A stretch of DNA of 17,905 nucleotides, from positions 1 to 17,905 of the forward strand of contig CAZOJX010000027.1 of the NCBI GenBank assembly GCA_964580255.1, read 5' to 3'. The notes below the pieces were generated by a model. That model saw only the letters and a program-made list of their open reading frames with translations. It did no database searches and was not told the DNA's origin. Of the stretch, positions 8,301-14,570 are shown in pieces. Every line of letters begins with the position of its first letter. Positions within the stretch are counted from its first letter, which is position 1. The position numbers were made by a program, and so were the translations under genes. This stretch comes from HGM12587 sp964580255. Its GTDB lineage: Bacteria > Bacillota > Clostridia > Lachnospirales > Lachnospiraceae.

Positions 8301-8689
8301 TTCAGAGGCTTCACCTTTCCCATACAGCCATCAATGGTGGTGATCAGGGTTACTTCCTCCTGTTCCATCAATGCCTGCAACGCACGAATCCTCTGTTCCT
8401 CCAAAAGATTTCCCTGAATATCTGCATGAAAAAAAAGAAAATCCTTTGCCGGATACAGATAGACCTGTTTTCCAAAGATCCGGTATTCTTCAAAAATTTC
8501 CCTGGCCTTCAGTTCACTGTAGGTAACGATCAGTCGCTTAGGAAATTTTCTTCCCATTTCATAGGCAAGATGGGTTTTCTGAGAATCAATGCATCCTGTC
8601 AGCAGCTGGATCCCGTTTTCCTTATTCAGTTTTTCCTCTGCCTTTAAAATAACCTCTATCTGCTGTAAAGGTGCTGTCAAACTTTTCAT
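5345..8689 (-). CDS. mfd: Transcription-repair coupling factor Mfd
   Basis: Mfd is an ATP-driven DNA translocase that removes RNA polymerase stalled at DNA damage and recruits UvrA for excision repair. The 1114-residue product is near full length for the family (about 1150). The N-terminal third is the UvrB-like, UvrA-recruiting module. The RNA-polymerase-interaction domain starts around residue 440 with SIGDYVVHENHGLGIY. The translocase carries Walker A GDVGYGKT (594-601), the DEEQ box DEEQRFG from 695 and the helicase motif RGRVGRS (866-872). The C-terminal TRCF domain follows. Seven consecutive lysines (423-429) form a linker just before the polymerase-binding domain. The ATG lies one base after the pth stop with only a purine-rich weak ribosome site, so translation is probably coupled to pth. 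Confidence 0.98.
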   Translation of the reverse strand: MKSLTAPLQQIEVILKAEEKLNKENGIQLLTGCIDSQKTHLAYEMGRKFPKRLIVTYSELKAREIFEEYRIFGKQVYLYPAKDFLFFHADIQGNLLEEQRIRALQALMEQEEVTLITTIDGCMGKVKPLKKLKEQVLTINMESIVELEALKSLLAQMGYERVGQVEQKGQFAVRGGIIDLFLMTEEVPVRIELWDEEVDSIRSFDPESQRSIENLSEVTIYPAKEPEAKNPKESISFLEYFADQDSVVFLDEPNRLIEKADAVEKEFSESIHNRILQGKAAPEEADTIAGSAEIFAKLERIRCAAFCMLDAKIPGLTVKNRFALEVRGINSYQNSFELLTKDLKRWKKEQYRTVLLCSSRTRANRLAKDLQDEGLNAFYTEDENRIVNPGEIILLYGNVKNGYEYPLVKFAVLSETDIFGAEKKKKKKKTNYEGQKIQSFSELSIGDYVVHENHGLGIYRGIEKVEVEKKLKDYIKIEYAGSGNLYILATQLETLQKYASADAKKPKLNRLGGSEWNRTKAKVRSAVQDIAKDLVELYAARAERNGFVYGEDTLWQREFEEMFPFEETADQLAAIEATKQDMESTKIMDRLICGDVGYGKTEIAIRAAFKAVQENKQVVYLVPTTILAQQHYNTFVQRMKEFPVRVDLLCRFRTPAQQKKTLEDLKKGLVDIVIGTHRVLSKDVQYKDLGLLIIDEEQRFGVTHKEKIKKLKENIDVLTLTATPIPRTLHMSLIGIRDMSVLEEAPQDRLPIQTYVMEYEDEMVRAAIHRELARGGQVYFVYNRVNTIADMAAHVEKLVPEANVAFAHGQMSEKELEKKMYDFISGETDVLVSTTIIETGLDISNVNTMIIYDADQMGLSQLYQLRGRVGRSNRTAYAFLLYRRGKYLTEIAEKRLHAIREFTDLGSGFKIAMRDLEIRGAGNLLGAEQHGHMQSVGYDLYCKMLNEAVKELKGTAKVEDRYETVLDLETDAYIPDSYIKNEAQKLDIYKRIATLETPEECEDMAEELIDRFGDLPKAVTNLLEIAKLKALAHSLYITEVSGNADRLKLTMYEKANIVVTNIPKLVERYQGALKFQAAEAPYFIYERKNNKKTETQVLKTLAYLLEDMKFLLEQ

Positions 8690-8690
8690 T

Positions 8691-9260
8691 TTACTTTTTT
8701 CCGTTAAATTTGTTCATGGCACTGTCAATGCCTTCTGTCATAATGGTAACTGCTGCCTTTGCAGCTTCTTCAAAAGCCTCGTCCATCAGCTTTTGATCTT
8801 CTTTTGAAAAATGTCCCAGCACATAATCTGCCAGGTCAAAATCTGCCGGTTTTTCCCCGACCCCGACTCTTACCCGCGGAAATTTCTGTCCGCCGGTATG
8901 AAGAATGATATTTTTGATCCCGTTATGTCCGCCGGCACTTCCTTTACCCCGGACACGAAGCTGACCCGGGGCCAGAGAAATGTCATCGTAAATAACGATC
9001 AGTTCTTCTTCCGGATCGATCTTATAAAAATCCATACAGGCACGAATGCTTTCTCCGCTTAAATTCATAAATGTCTGCGGTTTTAACAGGATCACTTTCT
9101 GTCCTTCAATATAACCGCTACCGTAAAGTCCTTTATAACCGGCCTGTTTTACCGGAATCTGATACTTTTCCGATAAGTAATCGATCACACAAAAGCCGGC
9201 ATTATGTCTTGTGTTTTCGTATTGTTTCGTTGGGTTTCCAAGTCCTGCGATAATATACAT
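8691..9260 (-). CDS. pth: Peptidyl-tRNA hydrolase
   Basis: This enzyme releases tRNA from peptidyl-tRNAs that drop off ribosomes and is essential in most bacteria. The 189-residue product has all expected landmarks: GLGNPTKQYENTRHNAGF with catalytic His19, the FMNLSG loop with Asn66, YDDISLAPG with the Asp92/93 pair, and GSAGGHNGIKNII. I start at the ATG at 9260, with AGAGG about five bases upstream; the earlier in-frame TTG at 9281 would begin inside a hairpin. Pairing with mfd is common in Firmicutes. A hairpin at 9280-9309 separates it from the epimerase gene upstream and leaves almost no room for a promoter between. Confidence 0.97.
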   Translation of the reverse strand: MYIIAGLGNPTKQYENTRHNAGFCVIDYLSEKYQIPVKQAGYKGLYGSGYIEGQKVILLKPQTFMNLSGESIRACMDFYKIDPEEELIVIYDDISLAPGQLRVRGKGSAGGHNGIKNIILHTGGQKFPRVRVGVGEKPADFDLADYVLGHFSKEDQKLMDEAFEEAAKAAVTIMTEGIDSAMNKFNGKK

Positions 9261-9279
9261 AAAATCCTCTTTCATACAC

Positions 9280-9309
9280 AAAGGTAAAGCAGAGATCTGC
9301 TTTACCTTT
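9280..9309. terminator. Perfect hairpin between the epimerase gene and pth
   Basis: A perfect 13-bp stem (AAAGGTAAAGCAG, 9280-9292, with CTGCTTTACCTTT, 9297-9309) carries a four-base loop. It starts eight bases past the epimerase stop. Read on the minus strand, only three T residues close the stem before GTGT, so termination of the co-directional transcript may be partial. The better T tract (9307-9311) is on the plus strand, where no gene would use it. It may be a leaky terminator, an attenuator or an RNA processing site in front of pth-mfd. Confidence 0.6.
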
Positions 9310-9317
9310 TTCCTTTG

Positions 9318-10202
9318 TTACTTATGAAATTCTATCGTGTGGGTAATCTTTTTGCAAGCCCCTGCTTCCAGTTTTTCTTCTGCAACTTTTTCGTCGATGG
9401 TTCCGGTAAATCCGTCATCGTCCACCCTGCCGAACCATGGTTCCAGACAGAGGAAGGTTCCTTTCGGGTTTGCCCACACTGCCAGCAGCGGGAACTGTCC
9501 GCAGTGCATTGTAACGGCCGGTGTTTTATCCGGTCTGGCAATCCGGACCGTCTCGATATTCTGGAAATCAAAGATCCAGGTATTCGGAATCGTATCATCA
9601 TAAGCAGCGAAACCGTTTTCTGTCTTTAATTTGTATTCCAGATCCGGTGCCGCAAAACCATTTTCCGGATTAACGCTGATATATTTCAAATCGTCCCTTC
9701 CCGGAAATTCGATATAATAATCTTCCTTCTTTTCTCCCTCCGGAATCATGAATCCCGGGTGAGCACCGATCGAATAATACATGACCTCAGTACCGTTATT
9801 CTTTACTTCCCAGTCTACCCGGAGCATTCTCGGATTTTCGGCATCCAGAGAATGGGTAACCAAAAGTTCAAAGTCATACGGATAGATCTTTTTCGTTTCC
9901 TCCGTAGCCGTCAGGCGATGGGTTACAAAATACTGGGTTGCCGCAACACATTCAAACTCCATGTCGCGGGCAAATCCATGCTGGGACGTCATCGGATATT
10001 CCTTATCACCGATGCGGTATACTCCGTCGATGACCCTTCCCACGAACGGGAATAAGAGCGGTGCATGACGGTTCCAGACTTCCGGATCAGCATCCCAGAG
10101 ACGTTCTTCCTCAGTCTCCTTATCATAGACGCTGCTCAGCTCTGCGCCCTCGTCAGCGACCATTACCTTCAAATATTCATTTTCCAACAAATGCATTGCC
10201 AT
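9318..10202 (-). CDS. Aldose 1-epimerase family protein
   Basis: The 294-residue product belongs to the galactose-mutarotase fold family, in the subgroup containing LacX-like proteins. The family interconverts alpha and beta anomers of sugars or hexose 6-phosphates. Visible landmarks are the N-terminal strand YLKVMVADEGAELSSVYD, the FPFVGRV segment, the catalytic histidine His148 in SIGAHPGF and the catalytic glutamate Glu254 in LCLEPW followed by FGRVDD. The ATG at 10202 has AGGAG seven bases upstream, so the longer reading frame from 10220 is not used. It starts 10 bases after the spoVG stop and so probably shares the glgC-glgD-spoVG transcript, where a mutarotase would fit sugar-phosphate metabolism. 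The exact substrate is unknown. Confidence 0.88.
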   Translation of the reverse strand: MAMHLLENEYLKVMVADEGAELSSVYDKETEEERLWDADPEVWNRHAPLLFPFVGRVIDGVYRIGDKEYPMTSQHGFARDMEFECVAATQYFVTHRLTATEETKKIYPYDFELLVTHSLDAENPRMLRVDWEVKNNGTEVMYYSIGAHPGFMIPEGEKKEDYYIEFPGRDDLKYISVNPENGFAAPDLEYKLKTENGFAAYDDTIPNTWIFDFQNIETVRIARPDKTPAVTMHCGQFPLLAVWANPKGTFLCLEPWFGRVDDDGFTGTIDEKVAEEKLEAGACKKITHTIEFHK

Positions 10203-10212
10203 ATGGATTCTC

Positions 10213-10494
10213 CTAGTCAATTTCTTCTGCAGCCTTCTGCATTGCTGCTTCGTATTTTTCCAGTATCAGCTTCTGGATCCGTTCTCTCGTTTCGGAGTTG
10301 ATCGGGTGTACGGTGTCTCTGTATTCGCCGTCTGCGCCTTTTCTGCTCGGCATTGCGATGAACAGCCCCTTTTCCCCTTCAATGACCTTAATGTCATGAA
10401 CCACAAACTCATCATCGATGGTGATGGATACCACTGCTTTTAATTTCCCCTCTTTTGCTACAACCTTGCGTACTCTTACATCTGTGATCTTCAT
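10213..10494 (-). CDS. spoVG: SpoVG regulator
   Basis: The 93-residue product matches SpoVG along its whole length: the N-terminal MKITDVRVRK strand, AVVSITIDDEFVVHDIKVIEG, and the invariant IAMPSRK and YRDTVHPI segments. SpoVG is a small nucleic-acid-binding regulator linked to spore cortex formation, asymmetric division and, in pathogens, virulence gene control. A GGGGG/AAAGG purine run precedes the ATG at 10494. It lies 20 bases after glgD with no terminator, so it is probably coexpressed with glycogen synthesis genes. In Bacillus spoVG is a stand-alone sigma-H gene near purR, so this placement differs. Confidence 0.96.
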   Translation of the reverse strand: MKITDVRVRKVVAKEGKLKAVVSITIDDEFVVHDIKVIEGEKGLFIAMPSRKGADGEYRDTVHPINSETRERIQKLILEKYEAAMQKAAEEID

Positions 10495-10514
10495 ACCTTT
10501 TCCCCCTAAAGTTT

Positions 10515-11633
10515 TTAAATCTGATAACGCTCGTTGTTTTCAACGACAACCCGAATGCCGTCTTCCCCCTTATATACCGTATTGGCACGAATGGTCGTGT
10601 TGCTCTCCACAACGCAGTTTTCCACGTAGGTGTTATCCCCCAGATAAACATCATTCATAATGATCGAGTTTTTCACGACACAATTGCTGCCCACAAAAAC
10701 TTTTTTGAAAAGCAGCGAATTTTCTACGGTTCCGTTAATGATCGAACCGCTTCCGATCAATGCATTTTTTACATTGGAACCCGGATTATATTTTGCCGGC
10801 GGCAGATCATGTTCTTTGGTATAGATTGCCGGATAGTCTGAAAGAAAATGCTTTCTGATGTCCGGTTTTAAAAAGTCCATGTTTGCTTCGTAGTAAGATT
10901 CTACTGATGCAATATTATTCCAGTAAGACTCCATCTGATAGCCGTAGATCCGCTTTACGTTTTTATACCGGATCAAAATGTCCGTCACGAAATTGTACTG
11001 ATCTTCTTTGGCGCTTTTTTCGATGAGCTCGATCAGCTGACGTCTCCGGATCACATAGATGCCGCAGGAAACTGTTCTGGAATCCGTAGACATCGGTTTT
11101 TCTTCCATATCGGTGATCCGGCCGTCCTCGTCCATTTTTACAACACCAAAGCGACTGATATCCACATCAGCCGGCATGTCCTTGCACACCACTGTAATAT
11201 CCGCTTTTTTCTCAATATGGTATTCCAATACTTTATTGTAATCCAGTTTATAAATGCCGTCTCCGGAGGCGATCACCACATAAGGTTCATGGCACTCCTT
11301 CAGCCAGTCAATATTCTGATAAATGCAATCTGCAGTTCCCCGGTACCAGGAGCTGTTTTCTGCTGTAATGGTCGGTGCCAGAAGATAAAGTCCCCCCTGT
11401 TTTCTTCCGAAATCCCACCATTTTGCAGAATTTAAATGTTCATTTAACGAACGGGAATTATACTGGGTCAAAACAGCTACCCGGTTGATCTTTGAATTGG
11501 ACATATTGCTCAACGCAAAATCAATGCTTCGATAGCTTCCTGCAAACGGCATCGCTGACACTGCACGTTTTTTAGACAGTTCCCGCATTCTGTGATTATT
11601 TCCTCCTGCCAGGATCATTCCGACTGCTCTCAT
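10515..11633 (-). CDS. glgD: GlgD, regulatory subunit of ADP-glucose pyrophosphorylase
   Basis: GlgD pairs with GlgC to make ADP-glucose from glucose 1-phosphate and ATP, the committed step of bacterial glycogen synthesis. The 372-residue product has the same nucleotidyltransferase domain plus left-handed beta-helix layout as GlgC. Its N-terminal nucleotide loop is degenerate: MILAGGNNHRM replaces the LAGGQGSRL of GlgC, and GDGIYKLD replaces GDHIYKMD. This fits the known role of GlgD as a poorly active partner that raises GlgC activity. The C-terminal hexapeptide repeats run from about residue 280 (ALIGSGSIINGTVENSLLF, then GDNTYVENCVV). Its ATG overlaps the glgC stop as ATGA, with AGGTG inside glgC as a ribosome site, indicating coupled, roughly equal synthesis. 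Confidence 0.95.
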   Translation of the reverse strand: MRAVGMILAGGNNHRMRELSKKRAVSAMPFAGSYRSIDFALSNMSNSKINRVAVLTQYNSRSLNEHLNSAKWWDFGRKQGGLYLLAPTITAENSSWYRGTADCIYQNIDWLKECHEPYVVIASGDGIYKLDYNKVLEYHIEKKADITVVCKDMPADVDISRFGVVKMDEDGRITDMEEKPMSTDSRTVSCGIYVIRRRQLIELIEKSAKEDQYNFVTDILIRYKNVKRIYGYQMESYWNNIASVESYYEANMDFLKPDIRKHFLSDYPAIYTKEHDLPPAKYNPGSNVKNALIGSGSIINGTVENSLLFKKVFVGSNCVVKNSIIMNDVYLGDNTYVENCVVESNTTIRANTVYKGEDGIRVVVENNERYQI

Positions 11634-12904
11634 ACTCTGTCACCTGCCTTAATGATAGATTTTCCGCTCTCCAAAATACCGTTTGGATAATCTTCCGGTG
11701 TGGTATTTCCTGAGATTGCCGTATTTTTTCCGATCCGGACATTTGGCGGAATATAGGAATCTTCTCCAATGGTTACAAGCCCAAATGCATAGATTTTCGG
11801 CTGAAGCTGGTTCGGCACTTCGTCTCCCACGCCCATAACCACATTTTCTCCAACCTCTACGTCTTCTGCAATGATCGCCTTATCGATCACCGCACCTTTG
11901 CCGATGGTCGTTCCACGCATGATGATGGAATCCCGAACCACCGCTCCTTCTTCAATGGTAACTCCGGAACCGATGACGGAGCCCGAAACCTCTCCGCAGA
12001 TCGTCGATGCGCCGCTGATCAGACTGCGGGTAACCTTTGCGTCCGCAGAAATATATTCCGGTGCAATGGCATCGCTCTTTGTATAGATCTTCCAGAATTC
12101 CTCGTAAAGATTAAATTCCGGAATGATATCGATCAGTTCCATATTGGCTTCCCAGTAGGATCCCAGGGTTCCTACGTCCTTCCAGTAACCGTTAAATTCA
12201 TAGGCATACATCGGATTTCCGTTTTCAAAGCAGTACGGAATGATATGTTTTCCAAAATCGCAGCCCGGCTGATCCTTCTTATCGATCAAAGCCTGGCGAA
12301 GCACCGGCCAGCTGAAGATGTAGATTCCCATAGAAGCCAGATTGCTTCTCGGGTGCTCCGGTTTTTCTTCAAATTCCTGAATCCGGTCATGCTCGTCCGT
12401 GATCACGATTCCAAAGCGGCTGGCTTCCTCCATCGGAACCGGCATTGCTGCAATGGTCACATCTGCGCCGTTTTCCTTATGAAAATCCAACATCAGTTCA
12501 TAATCCATCTTGTAGATATGATCTCCCGATAAGATCAGTACATAATCCGGATCGTATGTATCAATATAGTCAATATTCTGATAGATCGCATTGGCCGTTC
12601 CTGTATACCATTCGCTGTTCGTGCTCTTTTCATACGGCGGAAGCACCGTCACACCACCATGATTTCTGTCCAGATCCCAAGGCATACCGATCCCGATATG
12701 CGTATTCAGCCGCAGGGGCTGATACTGTGTCAGAACACCTACCGTATCGATTCCCGAGTTAATACAGTTACTCAGCGGAAAATCAATGATACGATATTTC
12801 GCCCCGAAGGACACTGCAGGCTTTGCCACTTTTGCAGTCAATACACCCAGACGGCTGCCCTGACCTCCTGCCAGAAGCATTGCTATCATTTCTTTTTTAT
12901 ACAC
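11630..12904 (-). CDS. glgC: Glucose-1-phosphate adenylyltransferase GlgC
   Basis: This is the catalytic subunit of ADP-glucose pyrophosphorylase. The 424-residue product has the intact nucleotide loop LLAGGQGSRLGVLT (from residue 10), KYRIIDFPLSNCINSGI, the sugar-phosphate region LSGDHIYKMDY with the catalytic aspartate, FEEKPEHP, and C-terminal hexapeptide beta-helix repeats (VIGSGVTIEEGAVVRDSIIM onward). I accept the GTG at 12904 as start: GGAGAGG lies about nine bases upstream, and homologues of this clade begin with a similar xKKEMIAMLLAGG sequence; the next ATG (12889) has no ribosome site. It is the first gene of the glgC-glgD-spoVG-epimerase run and diverges from murC. No glycogen synthase or branching enzyme gene is in the window. 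Confidence 0.96.
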   Translation of the reverse strand: MYKKEMIAMLLAGGQGSRLGVLTAKVAKPAVSFGAKYRIIDFPLSNCINSGIDTVGVLTQYQPLRLNTHIGIGMPWDLDRNHGGVTVLPPYEKSTNSEWYTGTANAIYQNIDYIDTYDPDYVLILSGDHIYKMDYELMLDFHKENGADVTIAAMPVPMEEASRFGIVITDEHDRIQEFEEKPEHPRSNLASMGIYIFSWPVLRQALIDKKDQPGCDFGKHIIPYCFENGNPMYAYEFNGYWKDVGTLGSYWEANMELIDIIPEFNLYEEFWKIYTKSDAIAPEYISADAKVTRSLISGASTICGEVSGSVIGSGVTIEEGAVVRDSIIMRGTTIGKGAVIDKAIIAEDVEVGENVVMGVGDEVPNQLQPKIYAFGLVTIGEDSYIPPNVRIGKNTAISGNTTPEDYPNGILESGKSIIKAGDRV

Positions 12905-12977
12905 CTGACAACCTCTCCATTTCCCTTATTTTCAGCGTTTTTCAAATTCGCTTCCATATGATAGTTTATTATAACAT

Positions 12978-13006
12978 ATTATAGTTTGAAAAAGTATAGA
13001 TTTCAG
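12978..13006 (-). promoter_or_regulatory. Promoter of the glgC run
   Basis: On the minus strand CTGAAA (13001-13006) and a perfect TATAAT (12978-12983) are separated by 17 bases. A second TATAAT-like box lies at 12969-12974. The element overlaps the murC promoter on the other strand by 21 bp. Confidence 0.6.
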
Positions 13007-13014
13007 AGTATAAT
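12986..13014 (+). promoter_or_regulatory. Sigma-A promoter of murC
   Basis: TTGAAA (12986-12991), 17 bases, then a perfect TATAAT (13009-13014): the strongest promoter in the window. It gives a leader of about 27 bases before the murC ATG, containing AGGCGG. Confidence 0.8.
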
Positions 13015-13047
13015 TTAGTTGAAAATTTCCATGAAAGGCGGACTTTT

Positions 13048-14427
13048 ATGTACCAGATAGATTTTAACAAACCAGAATCCATTCATTTTATCGGGATCGG
13101 AGGTATCAGCATGAGCGGTCTGGCAGAGATTCTGCTGGGCGCCGGATTTACCGTTTCCGGATCAGACAACAAAGCTTCTGCTCTGACAGAGCATCTGGAA
13201 GCACAGGGTGCAAAGATCTTTTATGGTCAGCGTGCTGAAAACATTTCCGAAACTTATCATTGTGTGGTATACACCGCAGCCATTCACCCGGACAATCCGG
13301 AATTTGCACGCTGCGTGGAACTTTCCCTGCCAATGCTCTCCCGTGCAGAGCTGCTGGGACAGATCATGAAAAATTATCCGACAGCCATTGCCGTTTCCGG
13401 CACTCATGGAAAAACAACGACAACCTCCATGTTTTCGTCTGTTCTTCTGGCTGCCAAATGTGATCCGACCATCTCTGTTGGCGGAATCTTAGATGTCATC
13501 GGCGGAAATATCCGCGTCGGGAATTCAGGAACCTTTATCACAGAAGCCTGTGAATATACCAACAGCTTTCTGTCCTTCTATCCGACTATGAGCATTATCC
13601 TGAACATTGAAGAAGATCATATGGATTTCTTTAAGGATCTTCAGGATATCCGAAATTCTTTCCGTCTTTTTGCACAAAGACTGCCGAAGGAAGGGGTTCT
13701 CATCATCAACGGTGAGATTGAAGATCATCAGGAGATCACCGAAGGACTGGCCTGCTCCGTCATTACCTACGGCATGGATCCTTCCTGCACCTATTATGCA
13801 GAAAATATTCATTTTAATACTCAGGGCTATGGGGAATTTGACGTTATGCATCAGGGAACCTGCCTTGGTCACATTTCTTTAAGTGTGCCGGGACAGCACA
13901 ATGTTTCCAATGCACTGGCAGTCATTGCAGCAGCCCGCAGACTGGACATATCCATGGAACAGATCAAAGACGGACTTTTGGCCTTCCACGGAGCAAACCG
14001 CCGTTTCCAATATAAAGGAACCTTAAACGGCGTAACCATCATTGACGATTACGCTCATCACCCGACAGAAATCCACACGACTCTGGAAGCTGCGAAGAAT
14101 TATCCACATCATGAGATCTGGTGTATCTTCCAGCCTCACACTTATACCCGTACCAAGGCTTTCTTCCATGATTTCGCAAAGAGCCTGTCCCTGGCAGATC
14201 ATGTAATTCTGGCAGATATCTATGCTGCCCGCGAAACAGATACGCTGGGAGTCAGCTCCGAGCTGCTCTCCAAAGAAATCTCCGCTTTGGGAACCGATTG
14301 TTACTATTTTCCGACCTTTGCAGAAATCGAAGATTTCGTAAAATCACACTGTGTCCACGGGGACCTGTTGATAACTATGGGTGCCGGAGATGTTGTAAAC
14401 ATTGGAGAATCCCTGTTAAGTGAATAG
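13048..14427 (+). CDS. murC: UDP-N-acetylmuramate-L-alanine ligase
   Basis: MurC adds the first amino acid, L-alanine, to UDP-MurNAc in cytoplasmic peptidoglycan precursor synthesis. The 459-residue product has the three Mur-ligase domains: the UDP-binding Rossmann domain (FIGIGGISMSGLAEILLGAG), the central ATPase with P-loop GTHGKTTTTSM (from residue 118) and EEDHMD, and the C-terminal domain after DDYAHHPTEI (about 333-342). The start at 13048 has AGGCGG six bases upstream. It stands apart from the usual mur/fts cluster. No clear terminator follows the stop, only a short GGGAT/ATCCC hairpin without a T tract, so its transcript may continue into the replication genes. A perfect DnaA box lies inside the coding sequence at 14100-14108. 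Confidence 0.98.
   Translation: MYQIDFNKPESIHFIGIGGISMSGLAEILLGAGFTVSGSDNKASALTEHLEAQGAKIFYGQRAENISETYHCVVYTAAIHPDNPEFARCVELSLPMLSRAELLGQIMKNYPTAIAVSGTHGKTTTTSMFSSVLLAAKCDPTISVGGILDVIGGNIRVGNSGTFITEACEYTNSFLSFYPTMSIILNIEEDHMDFFKDLQDIRNSFRLFAQRLPKEGVLIINGEIEDHQEITEGLACSVITYGMDPSCTYYAENIHFNTQGYGEFDVMHQGTCLGHISLSVPGQHNVSNALAVIAAARRLDISMEQIKDGLLAFHGANRRFQYKGTLNGVTIIDDYAHHPTEIHTTLEAAKNYPHHEIWCIFQPHTYTRTKAFFHDFAKSLSLADHVILADIYAARETDTLGVSSELLSKEISALGTDCYYFPTFAEIEDFVKSHCVHGDLLITMGAGDVVNIGESLLSE
14100..14108 (+). promoter_or_regulatory. DnaA box inside murC
   Basis: TTATCCACA is an exact match to the consensus DnaA binding site. It lies within the coding sequence about 320 bases before the intergenic cluster. 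By itself it could be chance (it encodes part of Asn-Tyr-Pro-His), but its closeness to three more perfect copies makes it worth listing. Confidence 0.45.
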
Positions 14428-14496
14428 TTATCCACATTATCCACATTTCAATTGGGGATTTTATCCCTGTTGATATGTGGATAATTTTGTGGAAAC
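14428..14496. promoter_or_regulatory. DnaA-box cluster upstream of dnaB-like gene
   Basis: Two perfect TTATCCACA boxes abut head-to-tail at 14428-14436 and 14437-14445, the first starting at the base after the murC stop. A third perfect box is inverted (TGTGGATAA, 14476-14484), and a degenerate inverted one follows (TGTGGAAAC, 14488-14496). The last ends 17 bases before the -35 region of the dnaB-like gene. Consensus DnaA boxes are 9-mers, so three exact copies in 57 bases are not expected by chance. DnaA is known to act as a transcription factor at such clusters, so control of the downstream helicase-loader operon is the simplest inference. Confidence 0.88.
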
Positions 14497-14513
14497 AGTG
14501 GACGAAGTTGTTA

Positions 14514-14542
14514 TTCCAAAGCAATTTTGAATGTGCTATAAT
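14514..14542 (+). promoter_or_regulatory. Promoter of the dnaB-dnaI-prs operon
   Basis: A perfect TATAAT (14537-14542) lies 17 bases after a poor -35 (TTCCAA, 14514-14519). Transcription would start near 14549, leaving a leader of about 22 bases with AGGGGG before the ATG. A strong -10 with a weak -35, next to DnaA boxes, fits a factor-controlled promoter. Confidence 0.6.
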
Positions 14543-14570
14543 TGCAGTGCTGAAGCTAGGGGGAAGCATC

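Noticed and set aside
14455..14468. GGGAT/ATCCC hairpin after murC as a terminator
   Set aside because: The stem is only five base pairs and no T tract follows; it lies among the DnaA boxes.
14428..14542. Chromosomal origin of replication at the DnaA-box cluster, near where gene direction switches
   Set aside because: No dnaA, dnaN or recF nearby and no long AT-rich unwinding region. In a few 60-base lines I counted by hand, C tended to exceed G on the plus strand both left and right of the cluster, with prs near parity, so I see no skew reversal. A genome-wide cumulative skew plot would settle it.
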